A stretch of 64,000 nt of DNA from an uncultured bacterium. Its GTDB lineage: Bacteria > Planctomycetota > UBA1135 > GCA-002686595. The stretch spans positions 1-64,000 of the forward strand of contig CALBMX010000108.1 of assembly GCA_937896235.1 (NCBI GenBank), given 5' to 3'. How positions within the stretch are numbered: position 1 is the stretch's first letter; each line of letters starts with the position of its first letter. Below, piece after piece: positions 34,224-43,333 of this stretch. The notes beneath the pieces are model-generated. The model did no database searches and was not told the DNA's origin. It worked only from the letters and a program-made list of their open reading frames with translations. The translations under genes and the position numbers were made by a program.

Positions 34224-36710
34224 ATGCGCTTTAAGTCTCTCCCAGCTTCCTCGTCCATCCTTGGTCTTCTTGTCCTCGCCAGCGGCATTGCAGCGTGTAA
34301 AGCGACTGCTTTGGTCCCGCCGCCGCGGATGGATGTGCCTGCCAAGGTTAGCCATTTGGCGCCGGCGCTACCTGTCGATGTCGAACACTACACGATCGAT
34401 CTCGTTTTAGATCCGGTCGCGCGAGCGATTCAGGGTACGTGCAAGTTGCGCTTTACGGCGGGTATGGGCGAGCTGAGCACGGTGGCCCTTAGCCTCGAAG
34501 GACTCCGTGTGCACTCGGTGTTGGACTCCTCCGGGCGCGAGCTGGCGTTCTTTCAAAAGGGCGGCGATCTCAACGTGGTGCTTGCAAGCACCGTGGCCGC
34601 CGGCACCTTTGAGGAGCTCACCGTCTCCTACGGCGGGTCTCCGAAGAAGGGACTGTGGTTTGTCCGTGAGCGCAACGGCGCTCCCACACAGGTCTTCAGC
34701 CAAGGGGAATGCGAGGATGCACAGTGGTGGTTCCCCTGCGTAGACGTTCCCTCGGATCGAGCAACAAGTGAGCTGCGGGTCACGATGCCGACCGGTTGGA
34801 CATCCACCGCAGCTGGCGAATTGATTGACCATCAAGAGGGCACCGGCTCCGTTACCGACACGTGGCGCATGACCGTTCCTCATCCGACATACTTGACCAC
34901 GCTGGTAGCTGGCGAGTTCGCAACCATAACCGGTGATTGGGAGGGTGTTCCGATCTCGTACATGGCGGCACCGGAGTTCGCATCGTACCTAGAGGCGGGG
35001 CTGTCAGAGACTCCGCAGGTGTTGAGCTTCCTCTCGGAGATTACCGGCCTGCGCTATCCCTACGCCAAGTATTCTCAAGCATGTGTCGAGGGTTTCCCCT
35101 TCGGTGGAATGGAGAACATCTCGGCCACGACTTTGACTACCACATGCCTGCGCGACGAGCGCGGTCTGCGCGATGGCGAAGCGACTGGACTCGTTGCGCA
35201 CGAGGCCGCACACCAGTGGTTCGGGGATCTATTGACGTGCAACTCGTGGGATCACATTTGGCTGAACGAGAGTTTCGCCACGTACATGACGATGCTGTAT
35301 TTCGAGGCCACGCGCGGCAACGACGAGTTCCGGATGCGCTGGTACGACACCGTGCAGGGATACCTTGCCGCAGACGTCGGTGCGAAGCGCCGCCCGACCG
35401 TGCACAATGTCTACAAGGACCCGATCGATCTATTCTTCGATGGCCAGACCTATGGCGGCGGCGCTGTTCGCCTGCACTATCTGCGCTTCCTCTTAGGCGA
35501 TGCAACGTTCTTCGAAGGCATCCGCACCTATGTAGCCGACAACCAAGGCCGCGGCGTGACAACCGCTGACCTGCGGGCCGCCATGGAGAAGGTTTCGGGC
35601 CGGGACCTCAGCGTTTTCTTCGGTCAGTGGCTATTGAGCGAGGGATTTCCCGAGCTCTCCGTCAGCTGGAAGTACGATGAAGTCGCCGGTGTTGTCGACC
35701 TACTTGTCGAGCAAAACCAGTCGAGCATAGGGGGAACTCCAGGGACATTCCTCTTGCCCGTCGACATCGAGTTGCGGACCCAAAAGGGAAGCGTTACACA
35801 TCGCATCGAGATCAACGGACGTCGTCAACACTTTGAAATGGCTTCGGAGGATATGCCCACCTGGCTTTGGTTTGACGAGGGCGGATGGGTTCCTGCCCAG
35901 ATCGACCGCAAGAAGAAAATCGGGGAGTGGTTGGCCATTGCCGCCAGTCAAGATGACGTTGTGGCTCGCCGCATTGCGGTTGAAGTACTCGGCAAGCAGC
36001 TGGGCGCAGGGACCGCTGGTCCTCAAACGGACTTCATTCACGCCGAGCTCGTAAACCGCTTGCGTCAAGACTCCAGCAGCTGGGTGCGCAAGGAGGCGGC
36101 GACCGCATTGGGCCTTGCCCATACGGACGAGGCTCGGCTGCGTCTGATGACGGCCGCCACGGGTGACGAGGATACGCAGGTGCGTCGCGCGGCCTTGGCA
36201 GCACTCGGAACCTGGGGTGTTGACCTCGAGTTAGCCGCCTTCGCGCGCACCCAGTATGAGTCCGCCTATAGTTGGGGAACCATGGCCTCAGCTGCGGAGA
36301 TGCTTGCTGCCACAGATCCGAAGGGGATCTTCCAGTGGCTTGTTCGCGAGCTCTTCGCCGCGGATTCACCGCACGACACTCTTCGCGCAGACCTTCTGCG
36401 TTTGATGGCGACCATCGATAACACTCGCGTCACGTCGCAGCTCGTCCAATGGGCAACCGACAAGAGCGCATCGCCCGAAGCCCGTTCGGCCGCTGTGGCT
36501 GGACTTGCCAAACATGGCCAGCTGGACAAAGACGCGCGCGGCGTGTTGATCGAAATGTTGAACGAGCAAGACTTCCGACTACGCGGCGCCGTGGTCCGGA
36601 GCTTGGCCGAGTTCAAGGATGGCGCCTCGCGCAACGCGCTGCAAAAGTTCTACGCGCGCTCGGTATTCCCGCGCGAGAGGCGTGCGATCGAAGCGGCTTT
36701 CGGCAAGTAG
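34224..36710 (+). CDS. M1-family aminopeptidase lipoprotein with C-terminal HEAT repeats
   Basis: The 828-residue protein has a lipobox IAAC near residue 25. The M1 (aminopeptidase N-like) fold is complete: exopeptidase motif GGMEN at 294-298, zinc site HEAAH at 326-330 and third ligand Glu349 in 'WLNESFATYM'. A Tyr in 'FFDGQTYGGGAVRLHYL' is a candidate transition-state stabiliser. It should remove N-terminal residues from peptides in the envelope. From about residue 560 onward the helices look like HEAT or armadillo repeats ('DTQVRRAALAALGTWG', 'SPEARSAAVAGLAKHG'). The AhpD-like selenoprotein gene starts only 3 bp after its stop, so the two are in one operon. Confidence 0.92.
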   Translation: MRFKSLPASSSILGLLVLASGIAACKATALVPPPRMDVPAKVSHLAPALPVDVEHYTIDLVLDPVARAIQGTCKLRFTAGMGELSTVALSLEGLRVHSVLDSSGRELAFFQKGGDLNVVLASTVAAGTFEELTVSYGGSPKKGLWFVRERNGAPTQVFSQGECEDAQWWFPCVDVPSDRATSELRVTMPTGWTSTAAGELIDHQEGTGSVTDTWRMTVPHPTYLTTLVAGEFATITGDWEGVPISYMAAPEFASYLEAGLSETPQVLSFLSEITGLRYPYAKYSQACVEGFPFGGMENISATTLTTTCLRDERGLRDGEATGLVAHEAAHQWFGDLLTCNSWDHIWLNESFATYMTMLYFEATRGNDEFRMRWYDTVQGYLAADVGAKRRPTVHNVYKDPIDLFFDGQTYGGGAVRLHYLRFLLGDATFFEGIRTYVADNQGRGVTTADLRAAMEKVSGRDLSVFFGQWLLSEGFPELSVSWKYDEVAGVVDLLVEQNQSSIGGTPGTFLLPVDIELRTQKGSVTHRIEINGRRQHFEMASEDMPTWLWFDEGGWVPAQIDRKKKIGEWLAIAASQDDVVARRIAVEVLGKQLGAGTAGPQTDFIHAELVNRLRQDSSSWVRKEAATALGLAHTDEARLRLMTAATGDEDTQVRRAALAALGTWGVDLELAAFARTQYESAYSWGTMASAAEMLAATDPKGIFQWLVRELFAADSPHDTLRADLLRLMATIDNTRVTSQLVQWATDKSASPEARSAAVAGLAKHGQLDKDARGVLIEMLNEQDFRLRGAVVRSLAEFKDGASRNALQKFYARSVFPRERRAIEAAFGK

Positions 36711-36713
36711 CGA

Positions 36714-37331
36714 ATGGCCTGGATCCGACTGGTTGCTGACGACGAGGCAAAAGGTCGCCTCGCAAAATCCTACCGCTCCGCCATTGGGCGGGCGGGTAGG
36801 GTTTTTGGCATCGTGCGAACCATGAGTCTTTCGCCGAACGTTCTCGACGCATCCATGCTGCTCTACCAACGCATCATGTTTGCCAAGGAAGGGCTTAGCC
36901 GGCGCCAACGAGAGCTTGTCGCCGTTGTGGTTAGCGCCGCAAATGATTGCCATTACTGAACTCAAGCGCACCAATGGGATCTCCGTGAAGAGGTTCAAGA
37001 GGAGTTTGGCGAAGGGGGTTTTTCATTTGAGGGGAGCTGTGGTGTCACTGCGCACGAGGCATTCCTCGCAAGGGTCGCCAGCAGCTGGCGCGACGCCGAA
37101 TTGTCTCCAGCTGACCTCGCACTTTGCGGTTATGCGGAGAAGCTCACGTTGACGCCCTCCAAAATGAGGGAGTCCGACGTCGTCACGATGCGAACCGCAG
37201 GATTTAGCGATGTGGCGATCCACGATGCCGTTCAGGTCATCGGGTACTTCAACTACATCAACCGTATTGCCGACGCGATCCATGTGGATCTCGAACCGGA
37301 GATGACGCCGTACCCCGAAGCAGGTGCGTAA
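36714..37331 (+). CDS. Predicted selenoprotein: AhpD-like (carboxymuconolactone decarboxylase-fold, peroxidase-related) with Sec at TGA 36957-36959
   Basis: A single 205-residue frame runs from the ATG at 36714 to TAA at 37329-37331 if the TGA at 36957-36959 is read through. Across it the sequence is 'ELVAVVVSAANDCHY-U-TQAHQW', which is the AhpD/peroxidase-related motif E-(x)n-C-x-x-C-x-x-x-H with the second, nucleophilic cysteine replaced by Sec82 (Cys79, His86). The rest of the fold continues normally ('LALCGYAEKLTLTPSKM', 'DVAIHDAVQVIGYFNYINR'). AhpD-like proteins are alkylhydroperoxide-linked disulfide reductases or peroxidases; AhpD-like selenoproteins have been reported from marine metagenomes. 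The next gene starts 8 bases before this TAA, consistent with ribosomes reaching the end. The track splits it into 36714..36959 and 37101..37331. Confidence 0.9.
36957..36996 (+). promoter_or_regulatory. Predicted bacterial SECIS element in the AhpD-like gene
   Basis: Downstream of the TGA, GGATCTC (36977-36983) pairs with GAGGTTC (36990-36996) through seven pairs, two of them G-T wobbles, closing the six-base loop CGTGAA. The loop has GU at positions two and three, as in the hairpin of the other predicted selenoprotein. The loop begins 24 bases after the TGA, inside the range generally accepted for bacterial SECIS elements. Confidence 0.65.
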
Positions 37332-39519
37332 GTTCCCCGCGCTTGCTCTTGCACTGCTCCTGACCTGGACTCTGTTCAGCAGTGCGTGGACGCTCGGGTT
37401 GGGCTGCTTCGCATTTGCCATCCTGGCGTTTTTGGCACCGCTTCTTTTGGCCCGAACGGGGGCACTCTTTGGGGTCGTCGGGTGCGAGGGCCTGTCCACT
37501 CGAGTGTGGCTTTTTTGTTTGGGAGCCGTATTCGCAACTCCCCTGTTGCCGTCACTGGTTGGTGTTGACGGCTTTTTCTTCGCGAGTGCACTCTTACACT
37601 CCGCCTTGATCTTCTTCGCCCTCAATGGCGAAATGCACTTCACAGCAGTGCCGCCGTCCCATCGGATTGATGCGGCGCGCACTCTACTCTGGACCTGGGG
37701 GGCGTGGACGATAGGTTCGATGCTGCGCGGGTATTTCTCCTATCTGCCTCTGGGGACCCCGGATTGGACACCTGGCTTCCTCTCGGCCAACAGCCTGGGA
37801 TTCGGAGACATGACCGCCGCGAACCACCCTCTGGTTGTTGGGTTGTTGCGCTTTGAAATGATCGCATTCGCCTGGATGGGACTTGAGCTCACCTTGCGCG
37901 AGCGTTTGACCAAATCCGAAACGGGCGACCCAAAACGGTCCATGGGGTATCGCATCGCGCGCGCCTTGGCTTGGGCAACGCTTGCCGGTTTCATGATCGG
38001 TGGGGTCGAGTTTGTGTTCTCCTCGCTTTGGCGTGGCGACTCCTCGGTGTTCGCGCGACTAGAGGCAGGATTCGGTCGAAACTACCGCCCGCTACTCGAC
38101 CACAACGCCTTAGGGACGGCGACGGTGTTGATTCTACCCCTGTTGATTTGCTTTGGCGCCGAGCGCGTTTTGGTTCGAATTCGCGCGGGCTCCACATCAC
38201 AGGCCCTGAAGCCCGAGTGCTCTTGGACGGGCTCTGCAATTGACTTGTACCTTGGTCCTCTGGCGGCGCTCGTCGGCTTAGGATTCCTAGTGACCTCGCG
38301 CTCGAAGTCGGCCCTGGTGGGGTTCGGACTCGCGCTTGTTGTACTCGGAACCACGGCGGCCCTGCGAGCGGGCGGCAAGGTGAGAAGACTGGTTGTCGCT
38401 GCGCTTGGTGTCGGTCTCCTGTTTGTGCTTGGCTTCAATCTCGCGCCGGACGCTACGCTCGAGGGGCTCTCGCGCTCACGATATGGCAACGATCTCGTGC
38501 GTGTCTTACGGCTCGACGCGGCGACCGAATACATCGCGGACAACCGCAGCGTGGTCTGGGAGAATACGGCCAAGGTAGGTGCGGAGCATCCCCTTGTTGG
38601 AGTCGGTCTTGGTCGGCTTCCGCTGTTGATGGCCGAGCACCACGACCCGGCGGCAGAGGGCTGGTTTAATCCCCTTCACGAAAATGCGCACAGCCAGTAC
38701 CTACAGGTCCTGGCTGAAGAGGGCTGGGTCGGACTCGGACTTTTTGTTGCGGTCTTGGCGCTCGCGCTGATGGGAGCGCGGCTGAGCAGAGGCGCGCAGG
38801 CCACTCCTAAACGTACGGAGAATCCTATTTGGCGCATCGGGGGTGTTGCAGGTCTCGCTGCGGTCGCCCTCAACCTGGCCGCGGGGCACGCACTTTTGAT
38901 GCCATCGGTGGCCGTTCTTTTTGCAGGGCTTCTCGGCTGGCTGCTCGCCGGACCCGCCGAGCTCACTAAAGCGAGGGCGCGCGGCAAAGGGCTTCTACTT
39001 GTCGCGACCTGCGCAGGTTTTACGATCTCCCTCACCCCCTTGTGGTTGCCAGGCGGACACCGCCCCTTGCCACTCGCAGACATGACATTGGGCTGCTATC
39101 CGTGGGAGTGGCAACCTGATCAATCTCCCAATCGAGCTCGTGTGGTCTCCGGGGACGCGCGTTGGTTCCAAGTGTGGGGGAAGGGCAGCACTATGAAGAT
39201 TCCCGTGCGCGACGTGCGGGATTCGTTCTTTGAAAACTCACAGGAGTTGAGCTTGAGTGTGAAGGTTCCAGGGGTTGCACAAACCACTCCACCCATCCGA
39301 CTCGTGCTTCCGCACAGCAGTGGACTCGACACAGCGGTCGGCCCCGAAAAGGAAGTCAACCCAGTGGCCTACTTCAAGGTGGACGCGCCAGCTGGTATTC
39401 GAGAGGGGGACCTCGTGGAGCTGCATCTCCAAGCCAGCAGCACCTTTAACGGCAGTCGCCTGTTTAGTCTGGACTATCGCCAAGTGGCCGCTCGTATGTG
39501 GCCACCCTTTTTCCAGTAG
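37324..39519 (+). CDS. O-antigen ligase-like polytopic membrane protein (Wzy_C)
   Basis: The 731-residue protein starts with GTG at 37324 inside the 3' end of the selenoprotein gene. It has about 12 membrane segments. The Wzy_C signature is present: 'LVTSRSKSALVGFGLALVVL', then the loop 'EHPLVGVGLGRLP' and the conserved His region 'PLHENAHSQYLQVLAEEGW'. The final ~140 residues form a beta-rich extracytoplasmic domain ('SLSVKVPGVAQTTPPIRLVL'). It likely polymerises or ligates a lipid-linked glycan at the periplasmic face, in parallel to the 18347 protein; acceptor and glycan are unknown. Its stop faces that of the convergent gene at 39524 with a 4-bp gap. Confidence 0.87.
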   Translation: MRKFPALALALLLTWTLFSSAWTLGLGCFAFAILAFLAPLLLARTGALFGVVGCEGLSTRVWLFCLGAVFATPLLPSLVGVDGFFFASALLHSALIFFALNGEMHFTAVPPSHRIDAARTLLWTWGAWTIGSMLRGYFSYLPLGTPDWTPGFLSANSLGFGDMTAANHPLVVGLLRFEMIAFAWMGLELTLRERLTKSETGDPKRSMGYRIARALAWATLAGFMIGGVEFVFSSLWRGDSSVFARLEAGFGRNYRPLLDHNALGTATVLILPLLICFGAERVLVRIRAGSTSQALKPECSWTGSAIDLYLGPLAALVGLGFLVTSRSKSALVGFGLALVVLGTTAALRAGGKVRRLVVAALGVGLLFVLGFNLAPDATLEGLSRSRYGNDLVRVLRLDAATEYIADNRSVVWENTAKVGAEHPLVGVGLGRLPLLMAEHHDPAAEGWFNPLHENAHSQYLQVLAEEGWVGLGLFVAVLALALMGARLSRGAQATPKRTENPIWRIGGVAGLAAVALNLAAGHALLMPSVAVLFAGLLGWLLAGPAELTKARARGKGLLLVATCAGFTISLTPLWLPGGHRPLPLADMTLGCYPWEWQPDQSPNRARVVSGDARWFQVWGKGSTMKIPVRDVRDSFFENSQELSLSVKVPGVAQTTPPIRLVLPHSSGLDTAVGPEKEVNPVAYFKVDAPAGIREGDLVELHLQASSTFNGSRLFSLDYRQVAARMWPPFFQ

Positions 39520-39523
39520 CGGA

Positions 39524-41272
39524 TTAGTTGTGCTTGGTCGAGTTCAGCGCTTGGAGCGAGTCCGCCGCCAAACGAAAGCTCGGGTCGAGTGCGAGCGCGA
39601 TCTCGAGTTCACGGCGCGCCTCCTTGAGCTCGCCAAGTTTGATATGGAACTTGGCAAGCCAGAAGTGCGACACAGTGCGCGACTGTACTTTGGAATTCTC
39701 CCTGTCGAACAGGTCGGCCACATGACGAAGCTTGGAGAGGCCCTCTTCGAGCCAGAGCTTGCGACCTTCCTCGGTCATTCCACCCCAGTCGGTTAGATAC
39801 AAGCGACGGTGTTGGTCGAGAAGCTTCTGGAAGAGATCGTCATAGGACTTCAGCGTGAAGACCTTCTTGAAGTTGGTGATGCGATCCCATTCGCCTTGCA
39901 GGTGCTGCGTCGCAGAGGGGTACGTGGCGACGTCGATGTTGAGGGCCCCTTCAGGCGAGTCGGTGTAGCGGTAATGAAATTTGGACCAGGGTTGCACCGC
40001 CCCGAGGGCCGAAGCCATGCAACTCCAAAGCAAGAGTGGTGCGAGACAGAGAAGAGCCCGTCTTGCCATCTTCTTGTCTGCCAGTCGGAACCACAAAGCG
40101 GGCAACAAAAACAGGGCGGGGGAGAACACCGTGAACCAGCGCATGCCAAAGGAAGAGCCCCCGAAATTCCGCGACTGGGTCAGGTAGTAAAAGAGGATGC
40201 CCAGCGCTGCTAGATCAATCGCCGCGATGAGTGCGACTAGGTTGGTAGCCTCGGCCGTTCCCTTGCAGTCGTCGACCTCGCGGTCCGCTACTTTGATGTG
40301 GGCCAAAACACCGAGGACTCCCAGTATCCACGCCCAAAGGAGTGTCGGGCTATGACTGAACAGGCCGCTCTCCCCAACGAGAGCGCCCTTGGCGTAGGCG
40401 AGAAAACTGCCATCGGGTCCACCCTCTCCGCCACCGGTTAAACTCATCAACAGGAACGGCGACATCGAATATTCAAAACCCTCGGTGTGCAAACCAAGTG
40501 GCTTCCAGTCCCCTGCGATCGAATAGTTAATTCCAAAGTGCAAGGCCAAGATGGGGAGTGCGGCAAGACCGTACCTGAGCACCGCTCCGAGTCCACCGGA
40601 GGCGCCCCTCTTGGTGCGCTCGAGTAGACCGGGGAAGGCAATAGGGAGGACCACTGCGACGGCGAAGAAGACGGCTGTCAAATCGACGGTTGTCGCCAAG
40701 GCGAGCAAGATTCCGGCTGTCGCGAGCCTGCGATTATAGATCGCCGAGAGGGCTAATAGGACGAGGCCAGCGGCTAACCCATGCTGGTTGAGAACCAAGG
40801 AGTAGGGAAGCAGCAGGGTGCCAAAGCTTGCAGCGGCGAGCAGGCAGGCGGTTTGGCCATCGCTGGCGCCTATTCGCCTCATCAATCTGGCCAAGCTGAT
40901 CAGCCCGAGAAGAACGGGAAGTCCGACTAAGGTAAGTGTGAGTATGCGGTACGTTCCTGGATCGGCGATACCGCGCCCACACCAGTGCAGCGCGCCATAT
41001 GGGAGCGCGCCAGCAAGCGCCATCATCGGTGGCTGGTGGCTGTAGAAGTGGCCGCCGAGTTGGACCTTGTCGCCCTGCCAAAGGTAGTCGGACTGATCTA
41101 GGCTTAGTGTCCCGTGTTCAACCAGCGACTGGATGGTTCCCATTCGGGAGGCGTCTGCCCAGGACATGGGCTCGGACTTCGTGAACAGAAGCAGGGCCAA
41201 TGCGAAAAGTGCCAGGACGATTTTAGGCGCGCGGCCAAGCCGAGGTTTTTCCGTCATCGAGTCGGGCATCAT
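39524..41272 (-). CDS. Polytopic membrane protein, glycosyltransferase-like, with short C-terminal TPR-like tail
   Basis: This 582-residue protein starts at one of two adjacent ATG codons (41272). It has an N-terminal hydrophobic helix and a first extracytoplasmic loop 'EPMSWADASRMGTIQSLVE' followed by 'GGHFYSHQPPMMALAGALPY'. The latter resembles the acidic and H-x-P-P loop of ArnT/PMT-type GT-C enzymes. About ten further membrane segments follow. The last 110 residues are soluble helices, including a TPR-like unit 'HFWLAKFHIKLGELKEARRE'. A sugar transfer role from polyprenyl phosphate is inferred from topology and loop pattern only. It is downstream of the 41307 gene on the same strand (34 bp apart), so the two are probably co-transcribed. 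Confidence 0.78.
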   Translation of the reverse strand: MMPDSMTEKPRLGRAPKIVLALFALALLLFTKSEPMSWADASRMGTIQSLVEHGTLSLDQSDYLWQGDKVQLGGHFYSHQPPMMALAGALPYGALHWCGRGIADPGTYRILTLTLVGLPVLLGLISLARLMRRIGASDGQTACLLAAASFGTLLLPYSLVLNQHGLAAGLVLLALSAIYNRRLATAGILLALATTVDLTAVFFAVAVVLPIAFPGLLERTKRGASGGLGAVLRYGLAALPILALHFGINYSIAGDWKPLGLHTEGFEYSMSPFLLMSLTGGGEGGPDGSFLAYAKGALVGESGLFSHSPTLLWAWILGVLGVLAHIKVADREVDDCKGTAEATNLVALIAAIDLAALGILFYYLTQSRNFGGSSFGMRWFTVFSPALFLLPALWFRLADKKMARRALLCLAPLLLWSCMASALGAVQPWSKFHYRYTDSPEGALNIDVATYPSATQHLQGEWDRITNFKKVFTLKSYDDLFQKLLDQHRRLYLTDWGGMTEEGRKLWLEEGLSKLRHVADLFDRENSKVQSRTVSHFWLAKFHIKLGELKEARRELEIALALDPSFRLAADSLQALNSTKHN

Positions 41273-41306
41273 CAGTTCACCTTAGCAGGTCCAGGAGACC
41301 TGCGCG

Positions 41307-43328
41307 TTATTCGGCACCTTGGAATTCAAGGATGTCGATTTGGATGAAGTCGGCCTTGAGTTTGCCGATCAGGTCGGCGAGCTCTACTTGGTCTTTGGAC
41401 AAAAGCGCTGCCTTGATCAGTGCTTCCCACACGGGCCGATTGGGCTTGTCGTGCTCCCCTAAGAAGCGCTCCAGGCCGCGCAGCTCATCCCGTACATTCC
41501 GTTTCATACGCAGCTCGTTCCAAACTGCGGCGCGTTCCAACATCGCGCGCGGCTGGTTGTTCGCGCCCTTGCTGTCCGACAGACTCTCAGCCTCTCGAAG
41601 CTTTGCGATGACCTCAGCAGGCAAGATTCGTAGCTCTGTAAGGTCGGAGGGATGAACCAGATTGATCGCCGCCTCGGTTATCCCGTCCGCGGTGTTCATG
41701 ACAACGCCATCGGACCCCCAAAAACTAGCTGCACGGCGCGCATTCTCCGAGTCACGGCGTACCCAAACGACGGCGATTTCGTCGGTCCAAACGCGGATCC
41801 AACTCTCGTTCGCCGCCTCGCCAGTGCTGGGCGAGTTTGGAGTCCACGACAGAGCGCCCTTCCCGTGGTAGACAAAGTGTTTGAACACGACGAGGTCAAC
41901 GTTTCGATCTTGGAAGACCTGTGCGCGGATGGCGGCGTCGCGCTCCGCTTGCCAACGCTCGAGGATGACATCCTCAAAAAGAACGGTGCGAGCATCGATG
42001 AAAACGGGCGCTGCGTCGCCCAAGACCCAGCCGAGATAGCCGCCCCATTCATAGGGGTTGTACAAGTTACCCGCAAGGCCAGCCTCCGCCGCGAAGTGTG
42101 CAGCTCCGACGGGGAAGAGCGAGTGATCGACGAGGCTCCCGTATTCGCCATTTCGCAAAGATCGTGCTGCGCTAGCGGGATAGTGAGTCGGGAAAAGTAA
42201 AAGCCCCAATAGCGCCGCACCCAGAGCGGGTGGAATTACGAGGCGCCGCAGGGAAGCGCGGCCGCTCAAGGACAGGGAGACAGCGTCGAGTAGTGGGAAC
42301 CAGGCAAGCCAGAAGAAACGTCGTGCGGAGAGCGCGAAGAGTAGGCAGCCTGCGAGAAAGGCGAGCCGCTCCCAGCTGATCTCGTTTGGGGTCCGGCTTA
42401 GTTTTCTCACGAGTGTCCGCAGAGCAAAGAGGCCGCCGAGGAGCAGCGTCGCACAATACGTGGCGAAGACGGGAATCGTGACAGGTGCAAAACGTGGGTC
42501 GCCAGGCAGGACCCACGGGCGGAACCACTCCTCAATGAAATCTTGGGGCACGCCTCGACCAAACAGGGCGTAGTGGTGGGGTGCGAGGAAGAGAGGCGAC
42601 GCCATGGTTCCAACGAGAGCGCAGAGGAACATGGCACACCAAGCGAGTGTGTGTTTTGCGCCTGCGCCTTCGCGGGTGCTCGTAAGGGCTGCGCCCGTCA
42701 CAATGGCGAGTACGAGGATGGGCGCGAAGAGGGCCTCCGCGTGTAGCTGTACCCAGATTGTCGAGAGAATAAAGAGCTCAAGACACCGGCGAAGGTTTGG
42801 CGTTTCGAGGCTTGGGCCCTTGGGGTGTTTGTTCCGGCCGAAGAGGTTGTTCTCAAGCCAAAAGAACAGGAGCAGGCTGAACAGGTGCGGGCGTAACTCC
42901 CACTTTAGCGCGAAGAGAAGGGCAAACAGGCACGTGAAAAGTGCCGCCCATGGTTGGTCGAGCTCCCTGCGGGCGCGCCTCCAAACGACAGCTAAAACAG
43001 CGAGGGAGACCAGGGTTGCAAACAGCTTGATTCCAGGGAATCCTGCTGCGCTATGGACAAGCGCAAGCAGGACTTGGCTGCCGTATTCCTGCAATACCCA
43101 GGGCGTGCTTCCGGCGGTATGGCTAAAGGGGTCGATTGTTGGAAGGCGGCCCTCCGCAAGGATCCACTTGCCGGTGCGCAGGTGCCACCATAGATCGCCG
43201 GAGACGATGGGGCCGAGGTTGGCAAGTAGGACAGCAAGAACGGTAGGGACAAGCGCGAAGAGGGCCCACTTGCGTTTCGGCGAAGCGGCGGTGGCGATGT
43301 GGTGGTCTTGAACTTGGGGTTGTTCCAA
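41307..43328 (-). CDS. Polytopic membrane protein, probable GT-C type, with helical C-terminus
   Basis: The 673-residue protein starts with TTG at 43328, five bases after the stop of the FG-GAP gene; no other good start exists nearby. It has an N-terminal membrane helix, a loop with 'VSGDLWWHLRTGKWILAEG' and 'FSHTAGSTPWVLQEYGSQVL', then about ten membrane segments. The D-x-W-W-H-x-x-x-G loop is seen in a large group of uncharacterised GT-C-like bacterial proteins. The C-terminal ~200 residues are soluble, with a mixed alpha/beta part and a helical tail rich in charged residues. Function is not established; transfer of a sugar or assembly of envelope glycan fits the neighbours. It forms an operon with the genes at 43334 and 39524. 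Confidence 0.78.
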   Translation of the reverse strand: MEQPQVQDHHIATAASPKRKWALFALVPTVLAVLLANLGPIVSGDLWWHLRTGKWILAEGRLPTIDPFSHTAGSTPWVLQEYGSQVLLALVHSAAGFPGIKLFATLVSLAVLAVVWRRARRELDQPWAALFTCLFALLFALKWELRPHLFSLLLFFWLENNLFGRNKHPKGPSLETPNLRRCLELFILSTIWVQLHAEALFAPILVLAIVTGAALTSTREGAGAKHTLAWCAMFLCALVGTMASPLFLAPHHYALFGRGVPQDFIEEWFRPWVLPGDPRFAPVTIPVFATYCATLLLGGLFALRTLVRKLSRTPNEISWERLAFLAGCLLFALSARRFFWLAWFPLLDAVSLSLSGRASLRRLVIPPALGAALLGLLLFPTHYPASAARSLRNGEYGSLVDHSLFPVGAAHFAAEAGLAGNLYNPYEWGGYLGWVLGDAAPVFIDARTVLFEDVILERWQAERDAAIRAQVFQDRNVDLVVFKHFVYHGKGALSWTPNSPSTGEAANESWIRVWTDEIAVVWVRRDSENARRAASFWGSDGVVMNTADGITEAAINLVHPSDLTELRILPAEVIAKLREAESLSDSKGANNQPRAMLERAAVWNELRMKRNVRDELRGLERFLGEHDKPNRPVWEALIKAALLSKDQVELADLIGKLKADFIQIDILEFQGAE

Positions 43329-43333
43329 ATCGT

